NCBI RefSeq assembly: GCF_024054175.1 | Contig: NZ_JAMXLA010000001.1 | Span: 2,972,607-3,036,606 of the forward strand | Direction of reading: 5' to 3' | Length of the DNA: 64,000 nucleotides | Origin: Flavobacterium sp. NRK1 | Lineage (GTDB): Bacteria; Bacteroidota; Bacteroidia; Flavobacteriales; Flavobacteriaceae | Part shown: piece after piece, positions 61,599 through 64,000 of the stretch | How positions within the stretch are numbered: position 1 is the stretch's first letter | How the letters are laid out: each line of letters begins with the position of its first letter | Program-made: the position numbers and the translations under genes | Notes under the pieces: generated by a model | The model's input: only the letters and a program-made list of their open reading frames with translations | Databases searched by the model: none | What the model was told of the DNA's origin: nothing

Positions 61599-63023
61599 TT
61601 GAATTATAATATATTATTAGAAATAGCGAGCTGGCTTTTCCTGACATATGCAGCAATTATATGTTCAGGCTACCTGTTTGCGGCTTTATTTTCTTTTTTA
61701 GAAATTAAAAACTATAAGAGAATTTATAATTTGCCTCAGGAAGAAACGGCGATGCTCCAATCATTTAACCTTCCTTCAATATCAATATTGGCTCCTGCCT
61801 ATAATGAAGAAGCGAATGTAGTTGAAAATGTAAAATCATTGCTGACACTTGCTTATCCATCCTATGAGATAGTTGTTATTAATGATGGAAGCCGTGATAA
61901 TACACTTCAAAAACTTATAGATGTTTTTGATATGGTAATTGATGAATCACCACGATATAATAAGTTAGAAACTAAAAAAGTCAGGGCAGTATATATATCC
62001 AGACATAAAGCCTATAAAAACCTGACGCTTATTGATAAGGAAAACGGAGGAAAAGCCGATGCGCTTAATGTTGGTATAAATAATTGTAAGAATGATATAA
62101 TCTGCTGTATAGATGTAGACTGTATTCTTGAAAATGATGCTTTACTTAAACTGGTAAAACCCTTTTTAAATAATGAAAAAAAAGTGATAGCATCCGGAGG
62201 TATTATACGTGTTGCTAACTCATGTATTATGGAAGATGGCCGTATTATTGAAGTTCGCTTACCGGATAAATTTATAGCCCGCGCACAAATTCTTGAGTAT
62301 TTCAGGGCTTTTTTAATGGGCCGCATGGCATGGTCAAGATTAGATGGGCTGCTGCTTATTTCGGGTGCTTTTGGTATGTTTGATAAAAAGACCGCTATAG
62401 AAGCTGGCGGCTATAATACGCAGACGGTAGGGGAGGATATGGAATTGCTTGTGCGTATGCGTAAAATGATGCTTTTGAGAAAAGAACCCTATTCGGTAGG
62501 GTTTATTCCCGATCCGCTTTGCTGGACAGAAGTACCCCAGCAATGGAATATTTTATACAGGCAGAGAAACAGATGGACCAGGGGCAATATAGAAACTTTA
62601 TGGACACACCGTGATATGCTTTTTAATCCTAAGTTTAAAGTTTTAGGGCTATTAAGTACACCCTATTGGCTGTTTTTTGAATGGCTTGCTCCAATAATTG
62701 AATTTTCGGGAATTTTATTTTTATGCCTTTTGTTGTTTTTGGGAAAATTACACTGGCTAATATTTTTCAGCTTTTTTACAGTAGCTTACCTGTTTTCAGT
62801 TTTATATTCTATAACAGCAATTTTTTTTGAAGAATATTCTTTTCAGCAATATAAAAAGCCACAGTATATTTTTAAATTAATACGAACGGCATTCATGGAA
62901 CCATTATTTTATCATCCTTTTGTTATGTGGGCTGCTATAAGAGGTAATTATGATTTAATAAGAGGAAAAAAATCATGGGGAGCCATGACAAGAACAGGTT
63001 TAACTAATCCTCAGAAAAAATAA
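61599..63023 (+). CDS. Processive family 2 glycosyltransferase (PgaC/IcaA-like)
   Basis: 474 residues, TTG start at 61599. TM helix at about 8-33, a GT2 domain (SILAPAYNEEANV, INDGSRDN, CIDVDC, GEDMELLVRM, and QRNRWTRGN as the QxxRW motif), then three or four C-terminal TM helices. All signature residues of processive beta-glycan synthases are present. Most like poly-N-acetylglucosamine synthase PgaC, given the YaiO-like neighbour, but product not proven. No GGDEF or PilZ proteins are in the window, so control seems to be through the phosphorelay genes. Confidence 0.9.
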   Translation: MNYNILLEIASWLFLTYAAIICSGYLFAALFSFLEIKNYKRIYNLPQEETAMLQSFNLPSISILAPAYNEEANVVENVKSLLTLAYPSYEIVVINDGSRDNTLQKLIDVFDMVIDESPRYNKLETKKVRAVYISRHKAYKNLTLIDKENGGKADALNVGINNCKNDIICCIDVDCILENDALLKLVKPFLNNEKKVIASGGIIRVANSCIMEDGRIIEVRLPDKFIARAQILEYFRAFLMGRMAWSRLDGLLLISGAFGMFDKKTAIEAGGYNTQTVGEDMELLVRMRKMMLLRKEPYSVGFIPDPLCWTEVPQQWNILYRQRNRWTRGNIETLWTHRDMLFNPKFKVLGLLSTPYWLFFEWLAPIIEFSGILFLCLLLFLGKLHWLIFFSFFTVAYLFSVLYSITAIFFEEYSFQQYKKPQYIFKLIRTAFMEPLFYHPFVMWAAIRGNYDLIRGKKSWGAMTRTGLTNPQKK

Positions 63024-63066
63024 CGTGTAAGCGAATATTTTAATAAATTTTAAATACTGCCAGTGC

Positions 63067-64000
63067 AATGTATAAAACGCTAAAAATAAAATTGCTTTTT
63101 GCTTTTGTAATTACAATTATTACAATGCCTGTTATTTCTGCTCAGGATAATATAACTGCAGAAGATTTATTTGCGAAAGCAAGGCATGCTGCTTTTGAAG
63201 ATAAAAATTTTAAAGAAGCCATAGATTTAACCGAAAAAGCTTTAATTATTTCTCCTGATGATACAGATATTCAGATTTTTTTAGGAAGATTATATTCATG
63301 GGATAATCAACCCAATAAAAGTAGGAGTGTCTTTAAAAAAACTATAAAAGAACATCCTGAAAATCAAGAAGTATATTTGGCCTATGGCAATCTGGAATAT
63401 TGGAGCAAAAATTATAAAGAGGCGTTAGATATTGTTGAAAGAGGCTTATCTAAAGATCAGGGTTCCCAGGAACTGATTCTGCTAAAAGCAAAAATTCTTA
63501 TTGAATTAAAAAAGTTTACTGAAGCAAATAATACAATTAATGCACTTTTAATTATTAATCCTGGACATGAAGAAGCAAGGGCTTTAAGCCGGGGAATATC
63601 AATTTTATCTTCAAAAAATGCAATAGGGCTGAGGTATGATTATTCCTATTTTGATAAACGTTTCGATGATCCGTGGCATTTAGTTGCACTTGATTACACA
63701 AGACAAACCAAACTTGGATCTGCAACTGCAAGGGTAAATTATGCAAATAGGTTTGCTACTGATGCCGCTCAGTTTGAAGTAGACCTTTATCCTTATTTTT
63801 CAAAAACATTTTATGCATATATTAATACAGGAATTTCTGGGAATAAAGATATATTTCCGCAATTTAGGGCAGGATTTTCTCTTTATGCCAATTTGCCGGC
63901 TGCTTTTGAGGTAGATGCCGGTTTTAGATTTTTAAACTTTACTACTGATGATACATGGGTGTATACCGCATCAGTTGGTAAATATTTTAAAAATTACTGG
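63067..64000 (+). CDS. YaiO-like TPR and outer-membrane beta-barrel protein, cut by window end
   Basis: At least 311 codons from the ATG at 63067, open to the right edge. Signal peptide (ends MPVISAQD), TPR-like helices at about 30-185 (AEDLFAKARHAAFEDKNFKE, shown as repeats with A-x-L-x-P pattern), then a beta-rich part with alternating aromatic residues (IGLRYDYSYFDKRFDDPWH, LDYTRQTKLGSATARVNYA). This fits YaiO-family outer-membrane proteins encoded with exopolysaccharide synthases, which may export or anchor the polymer. C-terminus outside the window. Confidence 0.8.

Noticed and set aside
1..64000. tRNA, rRNA, CRISPR, insertion sequences, phage or integrase genes, GGDEF/EAL proteins
   Set aside because: I looked for these and saw none; short or degenerate RNA genes could still be missed without a covariance search.

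Overview
The window looks like chromosome of a member of the Flavobacteriaceae, most likely Flavobacterium or a close relative. The DNA is AT-rich. It has a SusC/SusD polysaccharide locus, many lipoproteins, promoters with the Bacteroidetes -7 element TAnnTTTG, few Shine-Dalgarno sites, and no GGDEF or EAL proteins. I saw no tRNA, rRNA, CRISPR, insertion sequence or phage gene.

Layout. 1-4.7 kb: a PAP2 phosphatase cut by the left edge, a TauE/SafE-like membrane protein with an extra C-terminal domain, an OmpR/HK pair and an NlpC/P60 lipoprotein. 4.7-8.8 kb: an L,D-transpeptidase, a thioredoxin and the agmatine-to-putrescine pair aguA/aguB. 9-11.8 kb: a four-gene operon of lipoprotein, membrane protein, HK and LuxR-type regulator. 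11.8-17.4 kb: hemolysin III, an AhpD-like protein, an AraC regulator, a frameshifted DUF4861 gene with GH88, and an aldo/keto reductase. 17.5-21.8 kb: a Na+/H+ antiporter and a VWA/MoxR-type ATPase pair. 21.9-33.4 kb: an alpha-glucan-type polysaccharide utilization locus (SusR-like regulator, two small binding proteins, SusC, SusD, GH99/71-like, GH97). 33.5-39.5 kb: a CzcA-type metal efflux system. 39.6-43.8 kb: a small metallopeptidase, MscS, a DUF305 protein and an APC permease.

The most remarkable part is 43.8-55.7 kb. A compact seven-gene minus-strand operon encodes two different nitric-oxide sensor modules: H-NOX with an HNOBA-PAS-PAS kinase, and a FIST/NosP protein with a NahK-like kinase. 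It also encodes an HPt protein, a LytTR response regulator and a single-domain receiver. In and around this operon I find five promoters with the same architecture. Each has an 11-bp box (consensus about CCATTCAYCGA) repeated with a period of 21-22 bp, and the proximal box starts exactly 40-41 bp upstream of a TAnnTTTG-like -7 element. They drive (i) the NO operon itself, (ii) and (iii) two paralogous roughly 110-nt candidate small RNAs with C-runs and strong terminators, (iv) a 55-residue exported peptide gene, and (v) a divergent receiver protein. The simplest model is an NO-sensing phosphorelay that ends in the LytTR regulator, which controls itself and a small-RNA/peptide/receiver regulon. 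A second HPt paralog nearby has lost its phospho-accepting histidine (Arg in its place).

55.9-64 kb: a large PAS hybrid kinase, a degenerate REC-HPt protein and a CheY-like receiver are followed by a HEAT-repeat membrane protein, a PgaC-like family 2 glycosyltransferase and a YaiO-like outer-membrane protein cut by the right edge. This is probably a phosphorelay-controlled exopolysaccharide system. Between the two signalling blocks lie a sodium:solute symporter and an exported methionine sulfoxide reductase operon (msrB, msrA, YHS protein).
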